A stretch of DNA of 27,040 bases, from the NCBI RefSeq assembly GCF_034007085.1, contig NZ_JAVERO010000018.1, positions 1 through 27,040 on the forward strand, in the 5' to 3' direction. The translations under genes and the position numbers were made by a program. Source of the stretch: Castellaniella sp034007085. GTDB lineage: Bacteria; Pseudomonadota; Gammaproteobacteria; Burkholderiales; Burkholderiaceae_B. Positions 9,665 to 17,717 of the stretch are shown here, piece after piece (the stretch's first letter is position 1; every line of letters begins with the position of its first letter). The notes below the pieces were generated by a model. That model saw only the letters and a list, made by a program, of their open reading frames with translations. It ran no database searches and had not been told where the DNA came from.

Positions 9665-9696
9665 GGTGGCGCGGGCCGCCGTGCCAGGCGGCCACC
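9665..9696. terminator. GC-rich hairpin between convergent genes
   Basis: GGCCGCC (9674-9680) and GGCGGCC (9687-9693) pair around a six-base loop; an alternative outer pairing is GGTGGC (9665-9670) with GCCACC (9691-9696). It lies in the 69-base gap between the converging pyrB-like and YncE-like genes. No T-run follows on either strand, so it is a weak terminator candidate. Confidence 0.3.
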
Positions 9697-9730
9697 GCCG
9701 GGCACGATCCGTCCCACCCGCGCAGCGTCG

Positions 9731-10939
9731 TCAGCCTTTTGCTGCGTCCTTGTCCAGCGTGACGCGCAGGATCTGTTCCTTGGCGCCTTCCACGAATTCA
9801 TCCGGATTCCACATTTTGTTGAATCCTTGCTTCAGGCCGACGTACAGGGCGCTTTCGTCAGCGGCCAGCGCCATCATGTTGGGAAATACATGGGCCGGGA
9901 TCTGCTGGGTTATTTCGTAGGTTTTGCCGTTCACGACGCTGATGGTGCCGCTGTTGAAATTGCTGACGTAGATTTCGTCGTGTTTCGGGCTGTAGGCCAG
10001 TGTGACGCCCCCTTTCCCGGTCGGCACGAAAGCCAGTTGCTGGCCGCTTTTCTGGTCGAACACGTACAGGCCGTCCTGTTCATCCTCGTCCCCGGGGCGG
10101 GGCTGGTGGATGAACTGGGATGCAAAGATGCGGTGACCCTGGGCATCGACGGCCAGGCCCACCAGATTGTTCACGCGCGGCTTGATCGAGTCGTCCAGGC
10201 GGATGGTGTGAACGATCTTGCGGGTGACGGGATCGATTTCATTGATGTAGTCGGATCCGGCGGTAAAGAGATGGCCGGTGCCTCGATCCAGATGCAGCGC
10301 ATAGCCGACCGAGGGGAATGCGTTCTCGATTTCGCCCTTGATGTGCAGGGTCTCACCATCCAGGATCAGCAGCTTGTAGAACGAACGGTATTTGTCGTTT
10401 TCCTTGACGCTGCCGATGTAGGCGGTAAACAGTTCGCCAGTCTGCGCGCTGTGGACGATGTGACGCAGGTGTTCGTGCTGCGGTTCGCTGGGATCGACAT
10501 GCAGCCGTTCGCTGGTCCGCATCACCTTGCCGGTCCTTGGATCGACTTTGCTGATGCGCAGCGACGCAGCCTGGGTGTGGCCGACGTACAGCCATTGCCC
10601 CTTGGCGTCCTGTGTCAGCGAGAATGCGCGGTACGGCATCGCATAGCGGCCCTTGATGTCCAGCGTCCTGCCATCGAAAGCGTACAGGTAGCCCAGGTTG
10701 TCATCCCGGCGCACGCGGTCCATGACCGAGGCGAACACCAGGCCGGTGGGGGCGTGGTATTGCAGTTCGTACAGGCCTTCCTCGGGGTGTTCCAGATAGT
10801 TGGTGCTCATCCAGAGCCGGTCCTTGGTCGATGCTGGCGGCGCTGCGCTCCAGGCCACGCCTGACAGGCAGAGGGCCAGGGCGGCAGCCAGGATGGCCGT
10901 GGTGTGCCGCAACGACGGCGGACGATGGGTGTTGCGCAT
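9731..10939 (-). CDS. YncE-like periplasmic beta-propeller, Fur-regulated
   Basis: Secreted 402-residue protein with a Sec signal peptide (basic start, hydrophobic core about 14-30, cleavage near A-W-S-A-A). The mature part is built of repeats of the YVTN/NHL-propeller kind, such as G-x-L-Y-A-F-D-x-x-T-L, I-S-V-V-N-G-K-T-Y and A-L-A-A-D-E-S-A-L-Y-V-G-L-K-Q. The last two blocks align well by eye with the end of E. coli YncE, a Fur-controlled propeller of unclear function (about 350 residues). ATG at 10939 is preceded by a GAGAGG-type site. A TATAAT promoter and a strong Fur box lie directly upstream, so it should be induced by iron starvation. There is no neighbouring TonB receptor in view. 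Function unproven. Confidence 0.85.
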   Translation of the reverse strand: MRNTHRPPSLRHTTAILAAALALCLSGVAWSAAPPASTKDRLWMSTNYLEHPEEGLYELQYHAPTGLVFASVMDRVRRDDNLGYLYAFDGRTLDIKGRYAMPYRAFSLTQDAKGQWLYVGHTQAASLRISKVDPRTGKVMRTSERLHVDPSEPQHEHLRHIVHSAQTGELFTAYIGSVKENDKYRSFYKLLILDGETLHIKGEIENAFPSVGYALHLDRGTGHLFTAGSDYINEIDPVTRKIVHTIRLDDSIKPRVNNLVGLAVDAQGHRIFASQFIHQPRPGDEDEQDGLYVFDQKSGQQLAFVPTGKGGVTLAYSPKHDEIYVSNFNSGTISVVNGKTYEITQQIPAHVFPNMMALAADESALYVGLKQGFNKMWNPDEFVEGAKEQILRVTLDKDAAKG

Positions 10940-10964
10940 GGAAAGCCTCTCTATGCTTCTGGTT

Positions 10965-10983
10965 AATGATAATGATTATCAAA
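10965..10983 (-). promoter_or_regulatory. Fur box
   Basis: The core GATAATGATTATC (10968-10980), in the context AATGATAATGATTATCAA, is a near-consensus Fur operator (GATAATGATAATCATTATC). It lies 11 bases downstream of the -10 element of the YncE-like gene and so covers the expected transcription start, a repressing position. Confidence 0.85.
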
Positions 10984-10993
10984 TTGATGTTTC

Positions 10994-11023
10994 ATTATAT
11001 TTGAGAGACCATCATTTGTCGCT
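10994..11023 (-). promoter_or_regulatory. Promoter of the YncE-like gene
   Basis: On the minus strand, TATAAT (10999-10994) is preceded after 18 bases by GCGACA (11023-11018), which matches four of six bases of the -35 consensus. The Fur box lies immediately downstream. Confidence 0.55.
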
Positions 11024-11094
11024 GGGCTGTCCCAAGCGGGCAAAGCCATTCTTGAGACAGCCGATCAAAGAAACGCGCCTGGCGGCCGATGAAC

Positions 11095-12000
11095 TTATTT
11101 GTCGCTGTGCCGTTCTCCGCCCAGGGCCGCCACCAGATCGTCCAGCATGCGCGCCAGTTCGCCCGTCATCAGGGCAAAGTCGGCCTCGAACTGCTCGGCT
11201 TCGTTGGCAGCCTGGGCGTCCTGGTGTTCTTTGAGCACATCCAGGGGCGCCACACGCTTGATATCCAGGTTTTCGGTCAGCACGAAGGACACGCGGTCAT
11301 TCCAGGTCATGGCCAGGCGCGTGCATTGCTTGCCCGATTGGATATGGCGGCGGACTTCGTCCAGTTCGACCGATTGGCGCACATAGCGCACGGTGGCGCG
11401 CGATTCGCCAGTGGAGCGCAGTTCCGTGTCCTGGTCGATCGTGAAGCCGGCTGGCGCCTCGTCTTCGGACAACCACAGCGTCATGGCGGCACCTGGCGAC
11501 ATGTCCACGTGCAGCGGCACGATGGGGAAGGGCGTCAGCGTTTTGGCCAGCAGGCCCAGGACTTCGTCACTGCGCGCGGTGGCGGCTGCATCAATGGCTA
11601 CCCAGCGATTGACGGTATCGATCCAGACGTGCGTGTCGTGGGCGATGACGAAGGCGCGTGGCAGCAGTTCCATCGTCATCTGCTCCTTGATTTCCTTCAT
11701 CTGCTTGCGGCCAGGCTTGTAGCCTTGCTGTTCTTCTATCTGCAGGGCGCGGGCGCGGCTGGCCTGATTGACGACCGTGGCCGGCAGCAGTTTCTTTTCT
11801 GTCTGCAGGCGCAGCAGGATCTGGCCATGCTGGGCATAGGCCAGGCCGCTGTCCGCGCGCGGCGGCAACCAGCCCGACACCTGGCTGTCCTGGCTGCCGC
11901 CTGGCTGGAAGGCGAGCGGTTCCAGGGCAGTTTCAAGGTCGGCGGCGGTCAGGGAAACGTTGGGAGCAAGGCGGTAGAGTTTGAGATTCTTGAACCACAT
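11095..12000 (-). CDS. rdgC: Recombination-associated protein RdgC
   Basis: Nucleoid-associated, ring-forming DNA-binding protein that restrains RecA-promoted recombination. The 301-residue length equals the usual RdgC length (about 300). Family features: start MWFKNLKLYRL, then L-E-x-x-L, a Q-x-G-W-x-P-P block (about 39-48), LLLR/QTEKKLLPATVV (about 64-80), the K-x-G-R-K-Q-x-K-E-I-K-E segment (about 95-107) and L-L-P-R-A-F. It stands alone on the minus strand, 111 bases after rfbC, with its own possible TACAAT -10 at 12087-12082. The stop TAA is followed by the Fur-controlled promoter region of the next gene. recA is also in this window but 15 kb away. Confidence 0.95.
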   Translation of the reverse strand: MWFKNLKLYRLAPNVSLTAADLETALEPLAFQPGGSQDSQVSGWLPPRADSGLAYAQHGQILLRLQTEKKLLPATVVNQASRARALQIEEQQGYKPGRKQMKEIKEQMTMELLPRAFVIAHDTHVWIDTVNRWVAIDAAATARSDEVLGLLAKTLTPFPIVPLHVDMSPGAAMTLWLSEDEAPAGFTIDQDTELRSTGESRATVRYVRQSVELDEVRRHIQSGKQCTRLAMTWNDRVSFVLTENLDIKRVAPLDVLKEHQDAQAANEAEQFEADFALMTGELARMLDDLVAALGGERHSDK

Positions 12001-12048
12001 GGTCTTGTCGGGCGAGCCGATGGAGGGAGTGAAAACAGGATTGGGGAA

Positions 12049-12082
12049 GCTTCGGGCAGGACGAAGCGTCGAGGAGCCTCGA
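12049..12082 (-). repeat. Two adjacent inverted repeats in the rdgC leader
   Basis: TCGAGG (12069-12074) / CCTCGA (12077-12082) with a two-base spacer, and GCTTCG (12049-12054) / CGAAGC (12062-12067) with a seven-base loop. Both are perfect 6-bp arms. They lie after the rfbC stop and before rdgC. They may form a terminator-like or leader structure, although no proper U-run follows. Confidence 0.45.
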
Positions 12083-12087
12083 TTGTA
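12082..12087 (-). promoter_or_regulatory. Possible -10 element of rdgC
   Basis: TACAAT on the minus strand, 82 bases upstream of the rdgC start, in the rfbC-rdgC gap. No convincing -35 hexamer is seen 16-18 bases further up, so support is weak. Confidence 0.3.
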
Positions 12088-12111
12088 CGCGCTTGGAAAC
12101 GGTCGGCTGGT

Positions 12112-12660
12112 TCAGCGCGGCAACGTGCGTGCCCAGGCCTGCAATCCCGGGTGTCGCTGATCCTTGGCCGACAGGACGGGGTGCCGTTCCGGCCAGGGAA
12201 TCGCCAGGTCCGGGCAATTCCAGGCCAGCCCCCCTTCGTCGTCCGGATCGTAGTAGTCCGTGCATTTGTACTGGAAGGTGGCGGTCTCGCTGATGACGCA
12301 GAAGCCATGTGCATAGCCCGGAGGAATCCAGATCTGCCGGTGATTGTCGGCCGACAGTTCGATGGCGACGTGCTGGCCGAATGTGGCGGACCGGGGATCG
12401 ATGTCCACGGCGACGTCGAAGACGGCGCCCTCGGTCACCTGGATCAGCTTGCCCTGTGGGCGGGTCCGCTGAAAATGCAGGCCACGCAGCACGCCGCGAG
12501 TGGAGCGCGAGACATTGTCCTGGACGAAGACCAGGTCGATGCCTGCTGTGTCCCGGTAGCGGCGGGCGCTGAATGATTCCAGGAACCAGCCGCGCTCGTC
12601 ACCGAAGACCTGGGGTTCGATGATGCGTACGCCGGGCAGTGCCGTGTCGATGACTTTCAT
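12112..12660 (-). CDS. rfbC: dTDP-4-dehydrorhamnose 3,5-epimerase
   Basis: Cupin-fold epimerase that converts dTDP-4-keto-6-deoxyglucose to dTDP-4-keto-rhamnose, the third step of dTDP-L-rhamnose synthesis in the cytoplasm. 182 residues, the normal size. Seen: D-E-R-G-W-F-x-E near 21-28, the core VSRSTRGVLRGLHFQ with the catalytic His at 62, the IPPGYAHGF loop (112-120), the catalytic-Tyr region Q-Y-K-C-T-D-Y-Y-D-P (about 130-139), and S-A-K-D near 164-167 carrying the Asp partner of the His. The ATG overlaps the TGA of rfbA (ATGA), which shows a two-gene operon. No rfbB or rfbD lies alongside, so the pathway must be completed elsewhere. Confidence 0.95.
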   Translation of the reverse strand: MKVIDTALPGVRIIEPQVFGDERGWFLESFSARRYRDTAGIDLVFVQDNVSRSTRGVLRGLHFQRTRPQGKLIQVTEGAVFDVAVDIDPRSATFGQHVAIELSADNHRQIWIPPGYAHGFCVISETATFQYKCTDYYDPDDEGGLAWNCPDLAIPWPERHPVLSAKDQRHPGLQAWARTLPR

Positions 12661-13535
12661 GGTCCACTGGCCTCGTGTGCCAGGGCCAGCAGGTATTGGC
12701 CGTAGTCGGTCTTGGCCAGCCGCGCGCCGCGTTCTTCCAGTCCGGCACGATCCAGCCAGCCGTTGTTGAAGGCGATTTCTTCCAGGCAGGCGACTTTCTG
12801 CCCCTGGCGGCGCTCGATGGTCTGCACGTAGGTGCCTGCGTCCAGCAGGCTTTCGTGCGTGCCGGTATCCAGCCAGGCAAAGCCCCGCCCCAGGCGCGTG
12901 ACGTGCAGGTCACCCCGCCGCAGGTAGGCATTGTTCACATCGGTGATTTCCAGTTCGCCTCGCGCCGAGGGCCGCACCTGGCGGGCGATGTCCACGACAT
13001 CCTGGTCATAGAAGTACAGGCCGGTGACGGCGTAGGGGGATTTCGGCTGCGCGGGTTTTTCCTCGATCGACACGGCCTGCCCGGCGGCATTGAATTCGAC
13101 CACGCCAAAACGTTGAGGGTCCGCGACCCGGTAGCCGAAAAGAGTCGCTCCCGAGGTCCGCTGGGCGGCTTCGCGCAGCATGCCGCTGAACCCGTAGCCA
13201 TAGAAAATGTTGTCCCCGAGCACCAGGCAGACCCGGTCGCCGGCGATGAAGTCCGCGCCGATCAGGAAGGCCTGGGCCAGGCCGTCGGGCGAGGGCTGTT
13301 CGGCATAGGACAGGGCGATGCCAAAATCCGATCCGTCACCCAGCAGGCGCTGGAACCCGGGCAGGTCGTCGGGGGTGGAAATCACCAGCACATCGCGGAT
13401 GCCGGCCAGCATCAGCACGGACAGCGGATAGTAGATCATCGGCTTGTCGTAGATGGGCAGCAGTTGCTTGGACACGCCGCGGGTGATGGGGTGCAGCCGG
13501 GTGCCGGAGCCGCCGGCGAGAATGATGCCTTTCAT
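12657..13535 (-). CDS. rfbA: Glucose-1-phosphate thymidylyltransferase
   Basis: Joins dTTP and glucose-1-phosphate to give dTDP-glucose, the first step towards dTDP-rhamnose and other dTDP-sugars for surface polysaccharide. 292 residues, typical for RmlA. The nucleotide-binding signature GGSGTRLHPIT lies at residues 8-18, followed by SKQLLPIYDKPMIYYPL (about 22-38). LVLGDNIFYGYG supplies the metal-binding Asp. V-E-F-N, S-I-E-E-K-P, Y-A-V-T-G-L-Y-F-Y-D and the Trp-Leu-Asp-Thr-Gly-Thr block are also present. Four-base overlap with rfbC. A TACACT hexamer at 13572-13567, about 32 bases ahead of the ATG, may be the -10, without a clear -35. The 128-base gap to the Toprim gene upstream suggests it has its own promoter. 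Confidence 0.95.
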   Translation of the reverse strand: MKGIILAGGSGTRLHPITRGVSKQLLPIYDKPMIYYPLSVLMLAGIRDVLVISTPDDLPGFQRLLGDGSDFGIALSYAEQPSPDGLAQAFLIGADFIAGDRVCLVLGDNIFYGYGFSGMLREAAQRTSGATLFGYRVADPQRFGVVEFNAAGQAVSIEEKPAQPKSPYAVTGLYFYDQDVVDIARQVRPSARGELEITDVNNAYLRRGDLHVTRLGRGFAWLDTGTHESLLDAGTYVQTIERRQGQKVACLEEIAFNNGWLDRAGLEERGARLAKTDYGQYLLALAHEASGP

Positions 13536-13663
13536 GGAATGCCTGGAAGGATCTGGACCAGCTGCCAGTGTAGCGGGGATCGGTGCGCGGCGATGCGGGG
13601 ATCTGGCGGCGGTTTTCGGGTGGACCGTGTTGATCGGCTGGTGCAGCAGCAGGCGTCAGCGGT

Positions 13664-14893
13664 TCAGAGCCAGGCTTCCTGCTCGGCCTTGCGGCCTTCG
13701 GCCTGCATGGCCAGGCACAGGACGCGCAGTTCGTCCGGCAGCCGGGGGCGGGCCAGCAGGCGTTCCAGCATCTGGTGGTCATGCGTGTTCAGTGGCCAGC
13801 GCTGGGGAGTGGTGTGCCATTCGTCCACCCCCATGCGGTGCGGTGTCCAGGCCAGACCCCGGGATTCCCAGAGCGCGCCGACGGTGCAGGCGATATCCAC
13901 GCCTGAAGGATCGGCATCAGCGCTGATCCAGGCAGGCGCCGGCGCCAGGCGCAGCAGGCGTTCGATGGTGACCAGCCAGTCGGTCGATGGCCGGCCAGGC
14001 ATCCAGAGCAGGGCCGTGCCGGATTCCAGGATATGGGCCTGGCGTTCGAAACTGGCGCGGTTTTCAATCAGCCACCAGCGCTGCGGCGTCGTGGCGCAGG
14101 TGATCCGGTCCAGGTCGGTCAGCGGCAGGCCGATGCAATGCAGATGGCCCAGCGGCATGGTCTGCGCTTCAGGCCAGCCCAGGGTGATGTCGCCAGCAAG
14201 CCAGGCCATCGATGCGAAGCGCGTGATGCGCAGGCGTTCCAGATCGAAACCGGATTCCAGCCAGCGCCAGTCTGCGCCGGACAGTGCCTTGGTGCCGTCA
14301 CCTGCATGCAGGGCGAAATCGCGTCGTGTGCCACAGGCCCCTTCGTCGTGCCAGGCCGCGAGTGCGCGCAGCAGATCCAGGCGCCGAGCCAGCCGTTCCG
14401 GTGGCAGAGACCGTTCTTCGGCCAGCTGTTCCAAGGCTTGTTCCAGTTCGTCGAGCAGGTCCGGGTCCGGGGCCATTGCTGTGGTGCGCCAGGTTTGCAG
14501 CCAGTCTCGTGTCTGCATGATCAGCGCCTGGCGTGTTTCAGCACGGCGCCCTGGCCCCACGACCCCCAGCAGGGCTTGCAGGCGCGGCAAGTCGCGCCAG
14601 ATCAGCGCGTCCCATTGCCATGCGCCGCCTGACAGTCGTTCGCACCGGATGATCCAGCCTTCGAGGAGCAGCCATGCGCACAGGGCGTCGGCTAGTTCGA
14701 TTCCGGTGGTGCCTGCATCCTGGATCAGGGTGCTGCGTTGGCGCCGGGTTGCGTCGTTGCGGACCCAACGGCGCAACAGTGTTTTCCGGTCCTCGGCGAT
14801 CAGGGCCGGCAGGGCTTCGGGGACCGGAATGCCTGCGCGGCGTTCGCGCCGGTTCCTGCCCCGGGTCTCGTCGATCCAGTCAACCGTCCCCAT
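13664..14893 (-). CDS. JetD/MksG-like Toprim nuclease subunit
   Basis: Likely the DNA-cutting partner of the condensin-like complex encoded upstream. I start it at ATG 14893 (409 residues), ten bases after the ATPase gene stop. A longer in-frame start at 14965 would overlap the ATPase gene and add a basic, unstructured tail. The N-terminal ~240 residues are helical with a possible winged helix. The C-terminal part holds a Toprim-like core: L-I-E-N-R-A-S-F with Glu at about 277, then W-x-P-G-R-P-S, then I-S-A-D-A-D-P-S-G with Asp 326 and Asp 328. These are the expected metal ligands. JetD of Wadjet and MksG have this plan (DUF3322/DUF2220 or DUF2399). The exact family here is uncertain; the DADPSG motif looks closer to DUF2399. 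Last gene of the operon. Confidence 0.8.
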   Translation of the reverse strand: MGTVDWIDETRGRNRRERRAGIPVPEALPALIAEDRKTLLRRWVRNDATRRQRSTLIQDAGTTGIELADALCAWLLLEGWIIRCERLSGGAWQWDALIWRDLPRLQALLGVVGPGRRAETRQALIMQTRDWLQTWRTTAMAPDPDLLDELEQALEQLAEERSLPPERLARRLDLLRALAAWHDEGACGTRRDFALHAGDGTKALSGADWRWLESGFDLERLRITRFASMAWLAGDITLGWPEAQTMPLGHLHCIGLPLTDLDRITCATTPQRWWLIENRASFERQAHILESGTALLWMPGRPSTDWLVTIERLLRLAPAPAWISADADPSGVDIACTVGALWESRGLAWTPHRMGVDEWHTTPQRWPLNTHDHQMLERLLARPRLPDELRVLCLAMQAEGRKAEQEAWL

Positions 14894-14903
14894 GATGCGC
14901 CGC

Positions 14904-17717
14904 TCAGATCGTGGCTTCCGCCCGTCGCTGCAGGACACCGATGGGCGGCGCCCAGCGCGCGTCACGCGGTTTCTTGGAGGTGATCAGGGTGATGTCGGCG
15001 GGTTCGAACACCTCGACATTGTGCGTGATCGGCGTGGTCAGCACGTACTGGGCACGGGTGGACTTCAGGAAATGGCCGACCAACTGGATGTTGCGCACGT
15101 CCAGGTGTGCGAAGGGCTCGTCGATGAACACGAAGCCGCCGGACATGTCGTCGTCCTTGAGCAGGCCGACCAGCAGGATCAGGGACTTGATCACCTGCTG
15201 GCCGCCCGAGGCCTCGCCATCATTCAGTCCGATGCGGCCCTTGCCGTCAAAATTGAAGCTGACCTTCAGTTCGGCCTGACGCAGTACGGTGTCGTCGTTG
15301 TCCAGGTGCGGCAGTTCGGCGACGACCTCGACACCGGCCAGGGCGCCCAGATCGGTGATGTTCTTGCGGTAGCGGCGCACTGTGGCGCGCAGTACGTCGA
15401 TGTAGCGTTCGCGGGCATTGGACACGGCTGTGGCTGCTGCCGCATTCCGTGCCTTGCATGTTTCCAGGCGGGCCGTCTGGTCGCCGACCGTGGCCTGCAT
15501 CAGGAATTGCTTTTCCTCGACGGTTTCGTCGGTTTCCCAGTGGCCTTCTGCCAGTTCGCGCTCAAGGTTGTCGGCACGCAGTTTTGCCTGTGTCGCATTC
15601 TGGTAGCGTTGCAGCAGCGCCTGCCGTTTTTCGCGGGTGATCCAGTGCGCAGGAAAACGCTGTTTCAGCACGCGGGACGCGGCAATCCGGTCGCCCAGTT
15701 CTGTGCGGGTCTCACGCCATCTGCGTTCGGCCTGCTCGGCTTCGCGGGCGCTTTCGGTGAGGCGTTTTTGCAGCCCCTGATAGCGGTTGTCCGCATCCTT
15801 GTAGTCGATGATGGCCTGTTTGTGCGCTTCTTCCAGGGCCTGCCAGCGTTCTCCGGCCTCGGTGCGGGCCTGCTTCAGGGCCGGCCACTGCTGGCGTGCG
15901 CGTTCGAAGACCTCGCTGCGCTGGATCAGGGTTTCGGCGGCACGATGCCCTTCGCCCGCTTTTCGGGCGGCATCCAGCTGGCGACGCAAGCCCTGTTCTT
16001 GCTGCGCCAGATCCGCCAATTGCCGGTCCAGCTGCGCCAGTTGCCGATCCAGCGCCTCGGTGCGCGCAGTCAGGGCGGCGACACCGAACTGGTGTTCGGA
16101 TGGGTCGATCCAGACGCTGCGACCGCCGCGGCGGTCGCGCCAGTAGGCTTGGGGCGTGATCCATTCACCGCCCGCCCGGGCGCCAGCCTGGGTGTCGGCC
16201 ACCCGGCGGATCTGGGCCAGTTGCTGCAGCAGCCAGCCTGGCGCGGTATCGGCAAAGCGCAGGACTGCCAGCAGGCTGTCGGGAGGCGGACTGGATGGGG
16301 CCTGCTCGGCATCCCCCACCAGGTAGTGGCGATAGCGTTCTTGTTCTGCCAGGGCCATGGCGCGGCCCTCGTCGCCGGGGTCATCCAGCACCACCACCCA
16401 GCGCGCGGCCCGCAACACGCCTTCGGCAGCGTTGCGCCAGGCGTCGTCCGTGATTTCAATCACATCGGCCATCAGGTGGTGGCCGATGCCCTGCTGGCGC
16501 AGGGTGCGCTGAAAGCGCTGGACTTCGGGCGGTGGGGGCGCCTGGCGCTGGCCTCTGAGATCATCCAGCGCGGCACGGACTTGTGCGCGGCGGGTGCTGG
16601 CGTCATGCCAGCGGCGATCCAGATCCGATTTTTGTGCTTCCAGATCGCGCACACGTTCGGCCAATTGGGCTGCGTCGCCTTCGATGGCAGCCAGGCCCTG
16701 CAGTTCGTCGGCCTGCCGGACCAGTTCTTCCACCGGCTTTTCGGCCTCGCGGGCCTGTTGCAGCGCGGATTGCGCGTCTGCTTTTTGATGTTCGACGGTC
16801 TGGACATGGTCCTGGGCGGCCTGGCGGGCTGCCAGCCATTGCAGCAGTTTGGCCTGGTCTTCGGTCCGCAGGCGTCGCTGCGTCGCCTGGTGCTGGCGCT
16901 GGCGGCGCAAATCGTGCAGGCGGGTGGCGGCATCGTGCCGGTCTTCGTGCCATTCCAGCACCGGCACGACTTCGGTGGCCAGTTCCTCGCGTTCGCGCAG
17001 CCGCATCTGGTATTGGCGGAATTGTGTGACGCGGGCTTCGAGTTCAGCCAGCTGCGCGCGGCCATGCGCCAGTTCGCGTTCGGCGGTTTCGACTTCGGCT
17101 TCCTGTTCGAGCAGGTGGCGGCGGGCTTCTTCGTAGCGATCCAGGACTTCCTGGTCGCCGAACACGTCAAAGACCAGGCGCAGCAGTTCTTTGGGGGAAT
17201 ATTCGCACAGCCGGTCGGTCTGGCCCTGTTCCAGCGCCAGCACGCGGGCGATGGCGCGCGACAGCCCGGCGCCTTCCAGGCGTTTGCGCCAGTGTTCGAT
17301 GCCGAGCCAATCCTTGTCGGGTGTCTGGATCAGGGTTTCGATGGGCACGTCGCCGTCGGTCATCAGGTAGCGGCGCTGCCAGTCGCCGCCGTTGCGGTCG
17401 ATGCGGCAGGCCAGGGTCACCTGGTCGGCGTACAGCAGGTTGCGCGCGAATGGCCGGCTGGATGTCTGACGACCCTGTGGCCGATTGTCCACGACGGCGC
17501 GCAGCCAGGTCATGTCGGCGTTGGCGTGGCGTGCGTAGGTCTTGTAGTTGCGCCCGCCCGAGCAGTCCAGGCCCAGCAGGGTGCGCATGGCATCGAGCAG
17601 CGTCGTCTTGCCCGAGCCGTTGGGCCCGGCCACGGTGATGATGGCGCCGTCCAGCGGCAACGTCAGGCGCTGGCAGTAGTCCCATTGCAGCAGTTCCAGG
17701 GATTGCAGGTGAAACAT
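14904..17717 (-). CDS. SMC/condensin-like ATPase (JetC/MksB-like)
   Basis: 937-residue ATPase, likely the motor that extrudes DNA loops. Walker A GPNGSGKTT at residues 31-39. Coiled-coil arm 1 runs about 185-390, rich in E, Q, R, A and L. A proline-marked hinge follows at about 394-545, containing A-D-V-I-E-I-T-D-D-A-W, like the hinges of COG4913-type ATPases. Arm 2 runs about 545-780. The ABC signature SGGQQ lies at 837-841, and Walker B F-V-F-I-D-E-P-F has Asp 866 and Glu 867, followed by A-H-L-D. All catalytic elements are intact. It is somewhat short for JetC (about 1,100 in common Wadjets) but fits MksB sizes. ATG overlaps the preceding TGA (TGATG). The D-loop differs from the DEAF-type I recall for JetC. 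Confidence 0.88.
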   Translation of the reverse strand: MFHLQSLELLQWDYCQRLTLPLDGAIITVAGPNGSGKTTLLDAMRTLLGLDCSGGRNYKTYARHANADMTWLRAVVDNRPQGRQTSSRPFARNLLYADQVTLACRIDRNGGDWQRRYLMTDGDVPIETLIQTPDKDWLGIEHWRKRLEGAGLSRAIARVLALEQGQTDRLCEYSPKELLRLVFDVFGDQEVLDRYEEARRHLLEQEAEVETAERELAHGRAQLAELEARVTQFRQYQMRLREREELATEVVPVLEWHEDRHDAATRLHDLRRQRQHQATQRRLRTEDQAKLLQWLAARQAAQDHVQTVEHQKADAQSALQQAREAEKPVEELVRQADELQGLAAIEGDAAQLAERVRDLEAQKSDLDRRWHDASTRRAQVRAALDDLRGQRQAPPPPEVQRFQRTLRQQGIGHHLMADVIEITDDAWRNAAEGVLRAARWVVVLDDPGDEGRAMALAEQERYRHYLVGDAEQAPSSPPPDSLLAVLRFADTAPGWLLQQLAQIRRVADTQAGARAGGEWITPQAYWRDRRGGRSVWIDPSEHQFGVAALTARTEALDRQLAQLDRQLADLAQQEQGLRRQLDAARKAGEGHRAAETLIQRSEVFERARQQWPALKQARTEAGERWQALEEAHKQAIIDYKDADNRYQGLQKRLTESAREAEQAERRWRETRTELGDRIAASRVLKQRFPAHWITREKRQALLQRYQNATQAKLRADNLERELAEGHWETDETVEEKQFLMQATVGDQTARLETCKARNAAAATAVSNARERYIDVLRATVRRYRKNITDLGALAGVEVVAELPHLDNDDTVLRQAELKVSFNFDGKGRIGLNDGEASGGQQVIKSLILLVGLLKDDDMSGGFVFIDEPFAHLDVRNIQLVGHFLKSTRAQYVLTTPITHNVEVFEPADITLITSKKPRDARWAPPIGVLQRRAEATI

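Noticed and set aside
9662..10864. 400-codon plus-strand frame opposite the YncE-like gene
   Set aside because: The minus-strand frame has a signal peptide, propeller repeats, a promoter and a Fur box; the plus frame has none of these.
11089..12576. 495-codon plus-strand frame opposite rdgC and rfbC
   Set aside because: Both minus-strand genes are clear family members; this frame is their shadow.
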